From: Aristolochia californica
Lineage: Eukaryota; Streptophyta; Magnoliopsida; Piperales; Aristolochiaceae
Assembly: GCA_029961685.1 (NCBI GenBank)
Contig: JARWKL010000001.1
Location: 59,445,314 to 59,509,313, forward strand
Length of the DNA: 64,000 bases
Reading direction: 5' to 3'
The first letter of the stretch is position 1; the number at the start of each line of letters is the position of its first letter. Under the pieces are notes generated by a model that saw nothing but the letters and a program-made list of their open reading frames with translations, was not told where the DNA came from and did not search any database. Shown one piece after another: positions 24,101 through 36,700 of this stretch. The position numbers and the translations under genes were made by a program.

Positions 24101-27100
24101 TAGAACCCAAATAGACTGTTGAATTATGGAAGGTGGTGAGCAATTAACATACAAGTTCATTTGACTCACATATCCACTTCATAGTTCTCCTTAATCCTTT
24201 TCCCAATTCAGTATCCAGTCTCATTCCAAAAATATTAGCTTTATCCGAGAATAATAACAAGCAAAATCCTCTCAATTCAGATTTGGAAAAGCATTTATAC
24301 TATCCAAATGAAACATTTCCGCCATCATATGAATATTGCTCTTTATTTTGTAAATCATCTTTTCCTACAGACTAATAACAAAATTTTAGGAATTGGATAA
24401 AAATCAAGAATTTTTTTGTATAAGAAATAGAGACAAAATACGGAAAACATTTTCTTTACCATTCTAGGCCAAAGGTTTTGTTTCTTCTTTTTCCTCGCAA
24501 AAATAATCAGGAAAAAAACTTGAAAATGAAGCAATATTCAGCACCATGAACCTGATGTTTCTTAGAAGAAACAACATGAGAAAAGACAAAGATGCCACGT
24601 GCAGCACCCAATATCTGAAGACAAATTTCATCAAGTTCAGAAAAACAGCAGAAGAGTTTTTTCCAGTTACATTCCTGCCATGGAAGACCTTTTCCAACAA
24701 GACACATACCAAGATAGACAAGCAATCAACTTAAAATTGCAAATTTGCTTGTGTGTGCACATGGTGAAGTCAGCAACTTACAGTTGCCTCATGCAGATAT
24801 CAAAAGACTATCAGACTAATCAGGAACTATAAAATTTTGGACATCTCAGCTATCTTACATTGTCTTCATCAATTAGAGAGATGAAGAGAATCAATTATTT
24901 GACAAATTATTTTTAGACATTATCCAAATATGCAATAACCTATAGCATAAAAGAAAAGAAGGACAAAAGAACAAGACTTCCAAAATGCGGATGGTCAAAA
25001 TCAAGGGATCATCGAGTATGCTTTCATAGGACAAATGCAAGCAACAGATATCACTTTGAACATATGAAGCAATCTACGATAGTGAGACTGATAGATGTAC
25101 TTGTTTTTTCAATCAATGAACAAGACATGATGTTATGCCGCCCAAACATCTTTGGTGATGAGGAAAGCGGTCGATGGAGTCCACTTGGATGTTTAGAAAA
25201 AAGGAGAAGTGTTGGGTGGCGAAAAGGTATGACACATAAACTAAACTAATATAGAATGCATGTGCCAAAAAAGATAATGAACCAAGGAGGACTTTTATCT
25301 AACAGCTTCTCATGTCGGTAGAGCACATCCACTCTTTTTGGAAGAAAGGATCAATAACTTACCCTAATCAACCTGATTAAGAACCATAGGAATAATCCTT
25401 ACAATATCGATTAACCAGAAAGATTGCATTTCTGGGAAAATTCTAGACTGTCCCCCTAAGATTTCCTCTTACTTGAGAAAACTTCAATTACATCAATCCA
25501 ATGGCCATGGATGGCTGTTAAATTTTTATTCAAAATGACGTCTTAGCTGTCATGCACTTCTGTTGAGCTTACAGAAGTAAGAATCCTCTTATCACATAGT
25601 TTTTGCTCTCACGATTGACAAGTATCAACCAAAAGCTTCCAACTGAAGCAAGCTACCCTGCAAAGCATTGGACTAGGAAATTTCAAGGAATCTACAAGCA
25701 CTTCCTGGAAGTTGGTTCCTCAACTGCACCAACCAACATGTCTATCAAGTCTCTCCCTGAAATAGACCAACTCATGAGGTTGACACTTATGAATTTTTCC
25801 TAAGAATTAATTGTCAAATCACATATAACGATGCAAACCACCAAAGAAAAATTCACACTTTTTTTCTCAAGGTATGAATAAAAGTAGCAACCGACAACAA
25901 TTATCTAGACAAACCATAACCCAATTAATTTTTTTTTTTTGAGAAGATAACCCAATTAAATTGCTAACTGCCAAGAGAGCACTTATTTCTTTTTCTTTTT
26001 GTTTCTCAAGAAAGGTGAAAGCAAAATCACTTAAAAAATAAATAAATAAATAAATGCAGATACAGAGAAAATCAATCAACATTCAAAAACAAAAAAAAAA
26101 AATAGTCATCACTATCATCAATCTTATCCCAACTGTGTTGATGAATCCTTTCTCTCTATTTTGCTCTGTCATGCATTGGCTTTATTTTCTCTTTAAGTAT
26201 TTCTTCTATATTTCCATCCATGTCATTTTGAAACTAATTTTGACAACACAAATAATTCAAAGTTAAGCATTACTGTCACCAACTGTTGCATTTGCTTTAA
26301 GAAATGCTGAAAACATAATTAAAAAACCTGTCTTTAAGGTGCACAAACATCAAAAACCAAAAAATAAGGCACAAAAAACTGAAACGTATTAAAGATGGTA
26401 GAAGAATCAGTAAGAGCTTAAGAAAGCGAATGCTGCTCTCAAGCTATGCTTCGGTTCAAAACACGGGCAATGGGCAACGCTTATTCTATAAAAGTTAAAG
26501 TATTGTCCCAAACTGTGAATTAATAACACCTTCCGAATTATAATAACAAATTTATACTATATTGATATCGATTACTATAATCTACCAGTCCAAAATTTTA
26601 CCCAAAAAATCCAATATGATACGATAACGCTGAAAGGGGGAGGAGAATTTACAAGAGAAAGATGATAATAAGAGATAAATAACCTGGACGGATCTCCATG
26701 AGCAGCTAACCATGGTTCAACCATGGAGGCCCCAAAAGTGTCTGCAATATGCCGATGCACGTCCGACCTCCGCAGGTCCCCTGCCAGACCACGCGCATGA
26801 CCCATAGACTTACTACACTCGGCCAGATTCGCTTGCTTCCCCAACCAATTCAAGACCTTCAAGCCGTCGTCAAATGCAGCCGGGTACCTATTCTCTGGTG
26901 CCAGCCTATAACCCACCGCAAGTACAATCACGTCGCAAAATTTAGCAATTCTCCGACAGAAGAAATCGTTTGCCACGGAATCATTGCTTCCGGCGACAAA
27001 ACCCCCACCGTGGAACTGCAACATTATCGGCAATTTTCGGGTGTTATCCGAAGCGGGAGAGTAACCCCGGTAGGTGCCGCCGTCCAGCTTCGAATTAAGG

Positions 27101-27555
27101 GCGTCCGCGTTAGCTATCGCGTAGCTACTACGACGGGTCTGGTCCCCCCCGGCGGTCGACGTCGATTTCTGCGCCGGGACGGTACCGGTGGGTCCCAGAC
27201 TACTCCGCCGTGAAATTGGGCTGTTAGAATTGGCGTCCACAGGAGCAGTCAGATCAAGAGACCTCGTCGTAACCCGGGGCTTGGCCTTCAACTGGGTATC
27301 CGGCACCTGGTCTAGCGCGGAATCCGGGAGGAAGATTCTCACAGATAAGGAGGTAAAAGGGTCGATGTGAATGTCCTTCGTGGCCACACCCTCCGAGAAA
27401 GAAGGGTTAACAGCCGCCACCGACTCCTCTGGCCGCGATGTAACACCGAAGGGGCTCCGCCCATTGCTCTCGTCCGCCTGGTTTCTGTTCTGGAGACGAT
27501 GCTTAAGAAGGAACTTGAAAAACACGCTGTACAGCTTTACAGCGACGCTAGGCAT
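21196..27555 (-). CDS. Plant carboxylesterase (alpha/beta hydrolase, CXE11/CXE16-like)
   Basis: Two exons, 27555-26684 and 21733-21196, split an Arg codon and give 469 residues. The oxyanion-hole motif HGGGF is at about 182-186, the nucleophile elbow GVSCG is at 296-300 (Ser298), and the likely acid and base are Asp401 (AELDWMRD) and His431 (AVHEF). This is the hormone-sensitive-lipase-like plant CXE family, related to gibberellin receptors but with the catalytic His kept, so an active esterase is expected. The N-terminal 150 residues are longer than in most CXEs and contain a Ser/Arg/Thr-rich low-complexity insert (about 90-145), as in the CXE11/CXE16 subgroup. Substrate unknown. The single intron is about 4.95 kb and contains a LINE relic. 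Confidence 0.92.
22490..24010 (+). mobile_element. LINE (L1-type) retrotransposon relic, endonuclease part
   Basis: ORF2 begins near 23157 with MNLISWNI, then a TGA, and continues with LLRETKVE, a tract around KWLSVD and IVVIWDSTHLE (23230-23400), and a later piece MRQISDLIDDLSSIKIPLSG (23640-23700). A frame-shifted tail after 23860 reads PPPFRFEN, then VWLHD and SLSSWW. These are the order and motifs of the apurinic-endonuclease region of plant L1 elements. Several stops and shifts show it is dead; the reverse transcriptase is missing. The stretch 22490-23150 probably represents the decayed end of ORF1. It lies opposite to the host gene, inside its intron. Confidence 0.75.
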
Positions 27556-28716
27556 TTCTTTCTCTAGATCTCCCCCTCTCTCTCAACACCCACCTCGTCT
27601 TTCTCACCTTCCGCTCCAGAAAGAGAAGAACATAAAAAAAAAAACTAAAAATCAGCTCATGGGAAAATCACCTGACGGACATTTGAATTGACTACTCGAT
27701 CCGCCCGTAATATTTGAAGAATGACGGAAAAGAGGAAGAAAACAGACCACAGTGACCGATTCAATTCATTGGCGTGCGGGAATAAAAAGGGTAATGAATC
27801 AAAAAGATTCTAGAAAAGTAGTAGACAGCACATTTGCCTTACAACTCTTCTTCGTTCGAATTTATTTCCTTTCTCTAGTCTTGTTTTTTTCCTTTTAATT
27901 GAATAAAAGGGGAAAACAGGAGGAAGAAGCAGACTGAATCTGAAATCTGATCAACTGGTGACGTCCATCGTTATACCTTTTATAATGTGACGATTTATAC
28001 TGTAAGAGGAGCCTAAGAAGCGCGACAGCAGCCCACTCATCGGACGAAGAAATTACAATACTCCAATCTGTAATTTGAATGTTTCGAGGACCGACAACGA
28101 AATATTTAATTTTTGTCCTAACTAAAATATCAAGGCACTTCAGGCTGTGACTCTCTTATGCTTCTCATAGTAAGAGAATTTCTCTCATGGACCCACCGTT
28201 TAACAGAGTCGTGTCACTTTTAAAAAAAAAAATGAGAGTGCTTGAGGAGAAAGCTTGAGACATTTTATTTAATCTTTTTCTCTAGAAAGGGTAACATGAA
28301 CATATGAAGGTGCCATGTGGGGGGAGATGGAGGGACACTTGGGGATGGGACCCGCTAGTAAATAATGGCGAAGATTTGAAGTTATTATGCATGTACTGAA
28401 CACCACCAATAATTGTGCTTCTTCAATTTGACATAATCTTATTAAGATTGCCCACTTTGGGTGAGTGCTTTGGAGATCAAATGCATTTATGGGTCACCCT
28501 CCCCTGCCCTGCCCCTGCAGGAGAAGGGATGGAATCAGCTACTCATAATGTGGGAGATGAAAGCATTCTCTTTAGGTTAGTGCTTTGGACATCAAATGCA
28601 TTTAGTTGAATCTCTAGACTCACACAAAATAGAAAATTTCAAAAACTCTACCCAACCTTGGCGACCTTACAACCTCTTCTCTTGAAGAGGCCAATGCTTT
28701 TCAGTCTTCAGCAACC
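27556..28716. other. Region upstream of the carboxylesterase gene
   Basis: It should contain the promoter and leader of the minus-strand carboxylesterase. A short phrase (agtgctttgga followed by atcaaatgcattta) occurs twice at about 28450-28605. No gene is supported. Confidence 0.5.
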
Positions 28717-29930
28717 ATGTATGAGATCATGACCATGTTGATCCTCGTCTTTCTCAGCAATAGTCTTGGACGAGGCCCTCCTTGACCTGTACAAGCAATG
28801 GTTGGGTTCCCATGGTGGAGGCTGGTTGCTGAGGTTCCACATCTTTAAAGAGAATGCTCTTTACATTCATGCAGGCAAACAAGAGGAGCAATGTCACTTA
28901 CCGGCTCCAACTCAACAAGTTTGCAGACTTGAGCAATGACGAGTTTCAGGCAATTTTACACGCAATCCCACATGCAGTTTCTGAGGCAGGGAAGTGGAAA
29001 CAGAAAGCAGGAGAGTTTTGTTTACGAGAATGTGACTGAACCATTGCCAAAGTCTGTGGATTGGAGGAAGAAAGGGGCTGTCATGATCGTGAAAAAACAA
29101 GAGCTCGAGGTAAGTTGAGACGTAATTCAGTTGTTCAGCTTCCAAGCTTCCAGAAATGTCAACAGGATTGCACAGGGGAAGATAAAAACAAGCAACTGAT
29201 TCTACTTCATTTATCTGGAAAATGCAGGAAGCTGTTGGGCTTTCTCAGCAATTGCTGCAGTGGAAGGCATAAACCAGATCAAAACAGGCGACCTTATTCC
29301 TTGTCAGAGCAAATATTGGTTGATTGTGATGCACGGAATAGAGGATGCAATGGTGGGTTCATGGATGAAACCTTCCTCTTCATAGTCGAAAAATGAGGCA
29401 TCAGCACCAAGACAGCTTACTCTTACACGGGAACTGATAACCAGTGTGATCCTGCAAAGGTTTTCTTGGTTCTTGGCATCATCTTATTGCAGAAAGAGGA
29501 GTACGAAAGGAAGTTACCCAAAGTGCAAAACTTGAATTCTTTTTTTTTGCAGAGGGGCATGCAAATGGTTGTCATTGATGGCTGTGAGGATGTTCCTGAC
29601 AACAATGAAGAAGCTCTCATCTTATGTTCTATGAAGAGGTAAGCACAATCTACTCCATGACACTTCAATAAAAATTCTGCTATCTCCCAGCCTTACTGAA
29701 ATTTTCTTCCTATATGCAGGGGTTGTTTAGTGGATCCTGTGAAATATTTTTGAATCATGGAGTTACAGTTGGGTATGAAGAGACCGGCTACAGGACCCAG
29801 TACTGGATCCAGAAGAACTCATGGGGAATTGACTGGGGGAGGAAGGATACATCAGAATGAAGAGAAGCAAAATGGATCCAAAAGAGGGGCTCTGTGGGAT
29901 CAACATGTATGCTTCATACCCCTCTCAAGA
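28717..29930 (+). pseudogene. Papain-like cysteine protease pseudogene
   Basis: Pieces of a C1A protease run in order over three frames. There is a possible signal region (from 28717), an inhibitor I29 prodomain (YKQWLGSHGG near 28790; LQLNKFADLSNDEFQ near 28905), the start of the mature enzyme (LPKSVDWRKKGAV near 29050) and the active-site stretch [15 protein letters not shown], with the catalytic Cys codon at 29233-29235. After these come [11 protein letters not shown] and CNGG, the His-containing NHGVTVGY, and QKNSWGIDWG. It is broken by a frameshift between GDL and SLSEQ (about 29297), a TGA after IVEK (29394) and another shift after the NSWG box. Intron-like gaps with GT and AG ends remain (29110-29226 and 29639-29720), so it arose from a genomic copy and not a processed transcript. 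Confidence 0.85.
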
Positions 29931-30785
29931 CTTCACCCAACCCCATTTTATCTATTATTCTCTATCAGCACTCCTTTGGAAGAAAGTCAGGTCAACTCCA
30001 CTCATCATTAGACATTTTGCTGCAATATTTTGCAGAACCCTCCCAACACATCCCCAACTCCACAGGTTATAGATGTAGCCCTCCATCCATAAATGGAGAA
30101 CAGAAGGTGTAGTCTATCAGTTTCTTATCTCTGAAAGTATTTCTCCATCTTAATTCAAGCAGAGATCCTCAATAGCAGAAAACATATATTCAAAATCAAC
30201 TCCAATCAATTAGAATTTAGTAATAATTTACATCTTCACATTCTACACAGAATTTTTTCATGCAAACTCCACCATGTGAGGCACCTAACACTTTATAGAA
30301 CAGATAACAGACTTGTAAAGTGCTTGCTTATCACTAGCATTTCATCATAGCAAATAATGGTTTAGGGTTAAAACATACACAATAAATAGATGGAGAGTAC
30401 TTAATTAACATTCAGAAACCAATTCAACCCAAATTCAGATATGATGAATGGTAGGATTTTATTTACCTGTAAAATCAAAGTCTTTATATGCCACCAACCC
30501 CTGGAAAATCAACTAAAAACAGCACAAATAACAACCTCTGTTCTATGATTTATAAAAGCACAGTTATTTGCAGCCCCATTTCCGCTATCAACTCATCATC
30601 TTCAACCACATGGCCCCATATATGATTATATACAATCGTTGTGTATGAAACCAGATTGTGGGCGTAGATTTTAACTCTGTACATGGTATTCTTGATCCTC
30701 TAAAACCCTGCAACCCCAAAACAAATCTAATGATGAGCCCTATCAAGAGATGCTAACCATTTCTTGACTTTCGAAGCAGATCACT
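29931..30785. other. Intergenic, 3' flank of the PP2A B' gene
   Basis: AT-rich sequence with no recognisable protein. It is probably the 3' untranslated region and terminator of the minus-strand phosphatase subunit gene. Confidence 0.5.
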
Positions 30786-33700
30786 TCATCCCAAAGAAGT
30801 ATGTTGAGTTCCAGAACGATGCACAAGAACAGCTTCATTACTTGAAACCTTAGAAGCAGCTATCTCTTCTAAGCGCTTCCATGTAGCTTCACGTCTTGAC
30901 TCGATCTCCTTCTCTTTCATCTCATCTTCTTGAAACTTCAGCAGACACTCTTCAAATAGTTCAGGGTCAAGATCGGAGAAAATCTTCCGGACATTTAATG
31001 TTAGCCTCTGAACAGCCTGGTTCCAATGGTTCCTGGTGTTTCTCTCCAGAGCTGGGAAGATGATGGGCAGTATGACTTTCCGATTCTGTTTAATTAAGTT
31101 CTCGATGTGATCATTGTTCCATAAGAACAAAGCCCTCTCAGCAACCTAAAGCCCATTATAAGAAAGATATTGTTAATACTTGCTGGAATTAATGCAGCAA
31201 AAGGTGGACCACAAATGCTCTTTATTAAATTTCCAATAAAAACCATCTCTCTTTCAGCAAGTGACATGAAAAATGAGCTTCATAAAAAAGAGCATTTTGT
31301 GAATCAAACAGAAGCTAAATGTAAAACCCAACCAAAACTAAAGTCCACAAACGCTCAGGTCAACAGTTACTTCAGAAACCAGTCAGTCCAAGCAGTAGCT
31401 ACAATTTTGAGATTTAATCTTGGCAGCATAAAGATATCTGAAGTCTACAAAGAAATCATGTTGGAAAAGAAAACCTTTTTTTTCATACTCTTCATGCAAG
31501 TCTGATGTTCTAAAAAAATATGGCAAGATGTGGGACAAGAGATAGATACAACTGGACAAGCAAAAGATTGCAAAGATAAGGATATCAAAGTAGAATATCC
31601 AAGATAAAAAGTTAAGAGAAGGCACACTGCGACTATAGACAACAACAAGAATAACATGAAAATTATATACAATGACAATACAGGTCTAAGACCACCTAAC
31701 CACTAGGTCCGATCCCTGCAGCAGAGTATGCTTTTCCAAGTATACTACATAACAATTAACAATGCTATGCTACAAAAGTTTCTTAACGGTGATCATGGCC
31801 AACTTTAAAAGACTCCCCCAAGTTCTCAGTGGATCCTGCTCGAGGATACATGGCAAGTTTTGAAGAACCAAAATTTGGAGTTCGGTTTGTCAAATAATGT
31901 AACTCTCAGGGGTATTTCAGTTATTATGCTTATAAGTAATTTAGTTACTCGTAAGCATAATAACTAAAATACATGACAATGCTATGCTATGAAAGTTTCT
32001 TAACGGTGATCATGGCCAACTTTAAAAGACTCCCAAGTTCTCAGTGGATCCTGCTCAAGGATACATGGCAAGTTTTGAAGAACCAAAATCTGGAGTTCAC
32101 TTTGTTGAATAATGTAACTCTCGGGTGTATATTAGTTATTATGCTTATGAGTACTTTAGTTACTCATAAGCATAATAACTAAAATACATGACAATGCTAT
32201 GCTACGAAAGTTTCTTAACGGTGATTATGGCCAACTTTAAAAGACTCCCAAGTTCTCAATGGATCCTGCTCGAGGATACATAACAAGTTTTGAAGAACCA
32301 AAATCTGAAGTTCACTTTGTTGAATAATGTAACTCTCAGGGATATTTTAGTTATTATGCTTATGAGTAATTTAGTTACGCTCTCACTTTGGGACCTGTGT
32401 AGAATGTATAAGTTTGTCATATTTATTTTTATGTACTAGGCAGAGTCATAAAGGATGATATTCTAGTTAGAGGGGCATTTGTGTCTTTTCTCCTCATTGT
32501 AACTTAAGTAAATAAATAGAAATGGATTAGGCTCGACTTCTGATCCAGATTGTCTGGTATTCTCATGTTGAGAAACCAGAACTGCTGCAAGTCTTCTTCT
32601 CTTCTCTTTCTCCCAATATTGTCTGTTCTCACTCTTGATTTACAACTTCTACACACTTTAACTTCAAGACAGCAGCTATTTTCATCTAGGTGTTTTTAAC
32701 CTCTGCTGCCTGTTATCTTAAGCATTATCACTTGGAAAAGGGCTACTGGAAAAAGCAGTTTTCCCTTTAACATACACATGCTACTGCAGGCAATATACAT
32801 AAAAAGCAACACGGTAGTCTCGGAGTTTTACAATCTTATGCCAGTATTTCCTGGATTGTCCATTTCATTACATTACTCCAATATGGTCACCTCCGCAACA
32901 AAAGAAATTTTCAAAAGATAAGTTACCTATAAAGAAATATATCTTACATGCACCATCGTTAGACACAGATCTTTTAAGCATAATGCTCCACTTTTCTTTC
33001 CTCAAAATTCAGACAGATAAGAGTAACTAGAGCCAAATCATTCCAAACAGGAAAACAAGATAAAGGAAGAAGGCCGTGTTTGGTAGGTGCTATGAATTCA
33101 TCATTTTCTAATGATCTTGCTGACACTAAGCTGCATTCAAAATGAATAAGAGTTCTTTGATTGTCACAAAAAGGGACAAGAAGACTCCTGAGTGGTCATT
33201 CCTCACACTTGACCAGTTCCAGCACTGATAAACAAGGAAAAACTGCACCATATCATGCAAAAAATTTTGAGTCCCACTGAATTTTCCACAGCAGAACTTT
33301 TACAATTTCCATGGCAAAGAGTAAGAATAAGGGTTTTCATTGTATTATAACAAGGTAGGGTAACTAAAAGCAATTTATCTTTTAAGAATTATGTTAAAAA
33401 AGGTTTGCATTTTGGTTTGGCAAATGGAATTACAGGCACACTCATGCCTTGCATCAAAAGCCCACAAGCATTAATTGATGATAGATACAAAAGCTTGCCA
33501 GAACTGACACCTTCTGGTAAACAACACATTTCCCCACCAATATTTCTCCTTAATATATCACACTTCCAGTATTTAGCATGTCCTAGTAAAAATATACGTG
33601 AGAATGCATGGTTTGAAAACACTAGGTAGCCCATAAAAAAATAACCAACTAACCTGAAAATGAAGTATAAGATAATTGCTGCAAACAGAGTAGCACAGCA

Positions 33701-36700
33701 AATGAACTATTTACGACATTTAGAACGCATAAGGATACACAAGACTGAAGTCCAAGAATATTACTTGTTGTATGAATGCATATGCATGGGTGGAGTGCCT
33801 CAAGCACATGATAACAGGACTGTTTGTGCAGCTACACCATCCTAATTGTTCTACCATGGGATGGACACAACTATTCAAGAATTATTATTGTTGTGCATGG
33901 ACTATTTTTTGCAGTGCTCTAAGATACCAGAAAAAGGACAGCTTTTTCATAAATAAAAAAGGGATGATTGCTACACGACTCTGCTCATTGACAATTATCA
34001 ACTTTGGGGTGAATTGTTGCTGAAGTATCCTTAGTTCAGTCAGCTTCTTTCAAGTGTAAGAATGCTAACTGCCTCATCTTGACTTAGAAGAATCTCTTCT
34101 TCTTCTTTAGTGAAAGAGTTCAATATGAAATAAAGCATGCAAAAATAAGTTCATAAAAAGATACTTTTTCTTTAAAGATGAGATTTCAAGTGAAAAAAAG
34201 AAAAAAGATACAAGGAGTCTCCAAGATACAAAGCAGAAAAAGAAATTAAGAGGTTGAAATTGGTTGGTATCACCCACACAAGGTGTTGATGAGTTAGACC
34301 GCCTCTTACTAGTGATCTGCTTGTCTTGGAGTGTGAAGCAAATGTGATAGAAACGGAGTAGCTAATTTCTTGAATTTCCCCTTGGTAAAGGTCTATTCTC
34401 AAAGAATAAGTTTTATCCCTAAACCCTACACCCCCAGTGATAGAATTTTATGAAGAAGGGAGGAAAAAGACAACCAGTAACACTCAAGAGCACCAATAAA
34501 GAGATACAAGGAGAAAAGAAAGAACACTAGAAAGATTTTTTTTAAAATGAGAAAAAAAAATTCATTAAGAAAGCCCAAACAAAGGGGCAAAAAAATCCAA
34601 GGAGCAAAAACACCAAAGGAGACAAAAGGATCAATAAGCCACAAAACATAAAGAAGGGAAAAGTCATAATCCCAAAAGCAAGCTGTTGACAGTTGATCCA
34701 CCCCCTTGCCAAGCTGTCTGCCACCTCATTCACAACCCTAAGAACAAGCTGCCAGCGAATGGATTTAGATCTATTAGTATCCTTGATCTCATCAAAATAC
34801 TCGAAGAACTGCACCAGAGGGGGCTTACTTCCCGAGGCCCATGAGATGATGACCTTGGAGTCACCCTCAACAACCAAGGGGGCTGAGAACCTCTCAGAAT
34901 AAAGTCTAAGCCCCTATAGAAGAGCCCTGAACTGCACACTATGGGCTCATTGTGCCCAAAGTGTGCAAATAAAACAAGGAGAACTGTCGCACCTGGGTCC
35001 CTGACTCCTTCCCATCACCTGCATGCACAGGATTCCCCCTTGAGCTGCTGTCAAAGTTAAGTTTCAATCAATCCTCTGGAGGAGGAGCCCACGCAATCAG
35101 TCAGGCAATCCAATGTGGAGCTGATTGAATGGTTGATTGCCAATTTCTCCTTATGTCCGAGCTAGAAAGATGGGAAGTATCTTTTAACTTGCTTGCCCAA
35201 AATAATTTGCTATTCTTACCCATTTTGCCCCATGAGACCATTAGGGAAAGGAGGAAAGGAAGGGGGAAGCAAGTCTGGCCAGAAAGAGAAAGCTCAATAA
35301 TTTCAAATGACATTTTTTATTTGGAAACTCCATCTTGTGTAAGTGAATCAACTACACAATTGGCTGATTAGAAAAGATGACTCCAAGAAATTTTCACTTC
35401 CAAGAACTGTATTCACTTCTTGGCTTAGTAGACAACCCAGGGGAACAAACTCACAACAAGGAAAAGAAGCACAACAAAACTGGCAAGTCCAAGTTTTGTA
35501 TGTAAGAATCATTATTTTGTTAGAAATTAACATTTAAGAACTCCATTTCCAGCGAAACAGTACTTCCAGCATTTGGCAATATATATATTTTGTTAAGGAA
35601 TAGTCCCACATGGATTAGTGAGTACAAAGATCTTGAGTTTATTAGTTGAGAAAGTGGTTTCCTAAGTTGGCTAGTCATTTTGGGATAGGGCCTTAGACCC
35701 AATTTAACATGGTATCAAAGCAGGTACTCATATGTGGGCCTGCACCTAAAAACTATCTACTTGTAGAGCAACAAAAGAGGGCCTACACCTAAATTATCCA
35801 CTTGTAGAGCCACAAAAGAGGGTCTACACCTAAACTGCCTACTCCTAAATTATCCACTTGTAGAGGGTCTACATGTGAGGGGGAGTGTTAAGGAATAATC
35901 CCACATGGATTGGTGAGTATAAAGATCTTGAGTTTATTAGTTGGGAAAGAGGTTTCCTAAGTTGGCTAGTCTTTTTGGGATAGGGCCTTGGACCCAATTT
36001 AACATATTTGAAATAGCGAAAGCATTTGGCAACCATTGCCAAACGTATCTGGATGTGAAATAGACATCAGCACCTTTCCTCCTCACCCTTGTGAACAGTA
36101 TTTTAAAATGCCGCTAATTCAGGAATTCTATATTCTGGTATCATTCCAGTAAATACATCCATACAAGCTCACTTAAATAAAACATTGACTGAAGATTTCA
36201 AATGTGCAAATTAATGAAAAAGATCATCATGAATAATATCATAGAAAATTCACAAATCAGGAACTATCACCCTAGTCCCTAACCCCAGGAGGAAGTGTGG
36301 GGAAAAAATCATGAATTTCATGACGAGTTGCAGGGCAAATTTACCCAGAGAAAGATGAGCAAGAATCCTTTTCCACTACAGAATACTATTAAATGAGTGG
36401 ATTGAATGGAGTAGAATGAAACGGAAAGGGAGATGGTGCACATGCGCGTGTTGAATCTAGAAAGAATACCAAGAGATGGTGCACATGCGCGTGTTCATGG
36501 CCCTTTCAGTTCAGAGCTCAGTGTTTCTTTTTCATTTTCTTTCTCTTCTTTTCACGGAAACATAGCATGCATAGCTAGGATGAAAGCCTTCAGAAATTTT
36601 GGAAAACATAATGAAATCTCCTTTTCACAGAATTACTACATTTATCTTGATCCATGTTTCAAAATATAGACTTTATTGATCTAGTTTGAAAAGTGGAATG

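Noticed and set aside
26749..27691. Plus-strand frames up to 154 codons opposite carboxylesterase exon 1
   Set aside because: Antisense shadows of the real exon, which carries the HGGGF motif.
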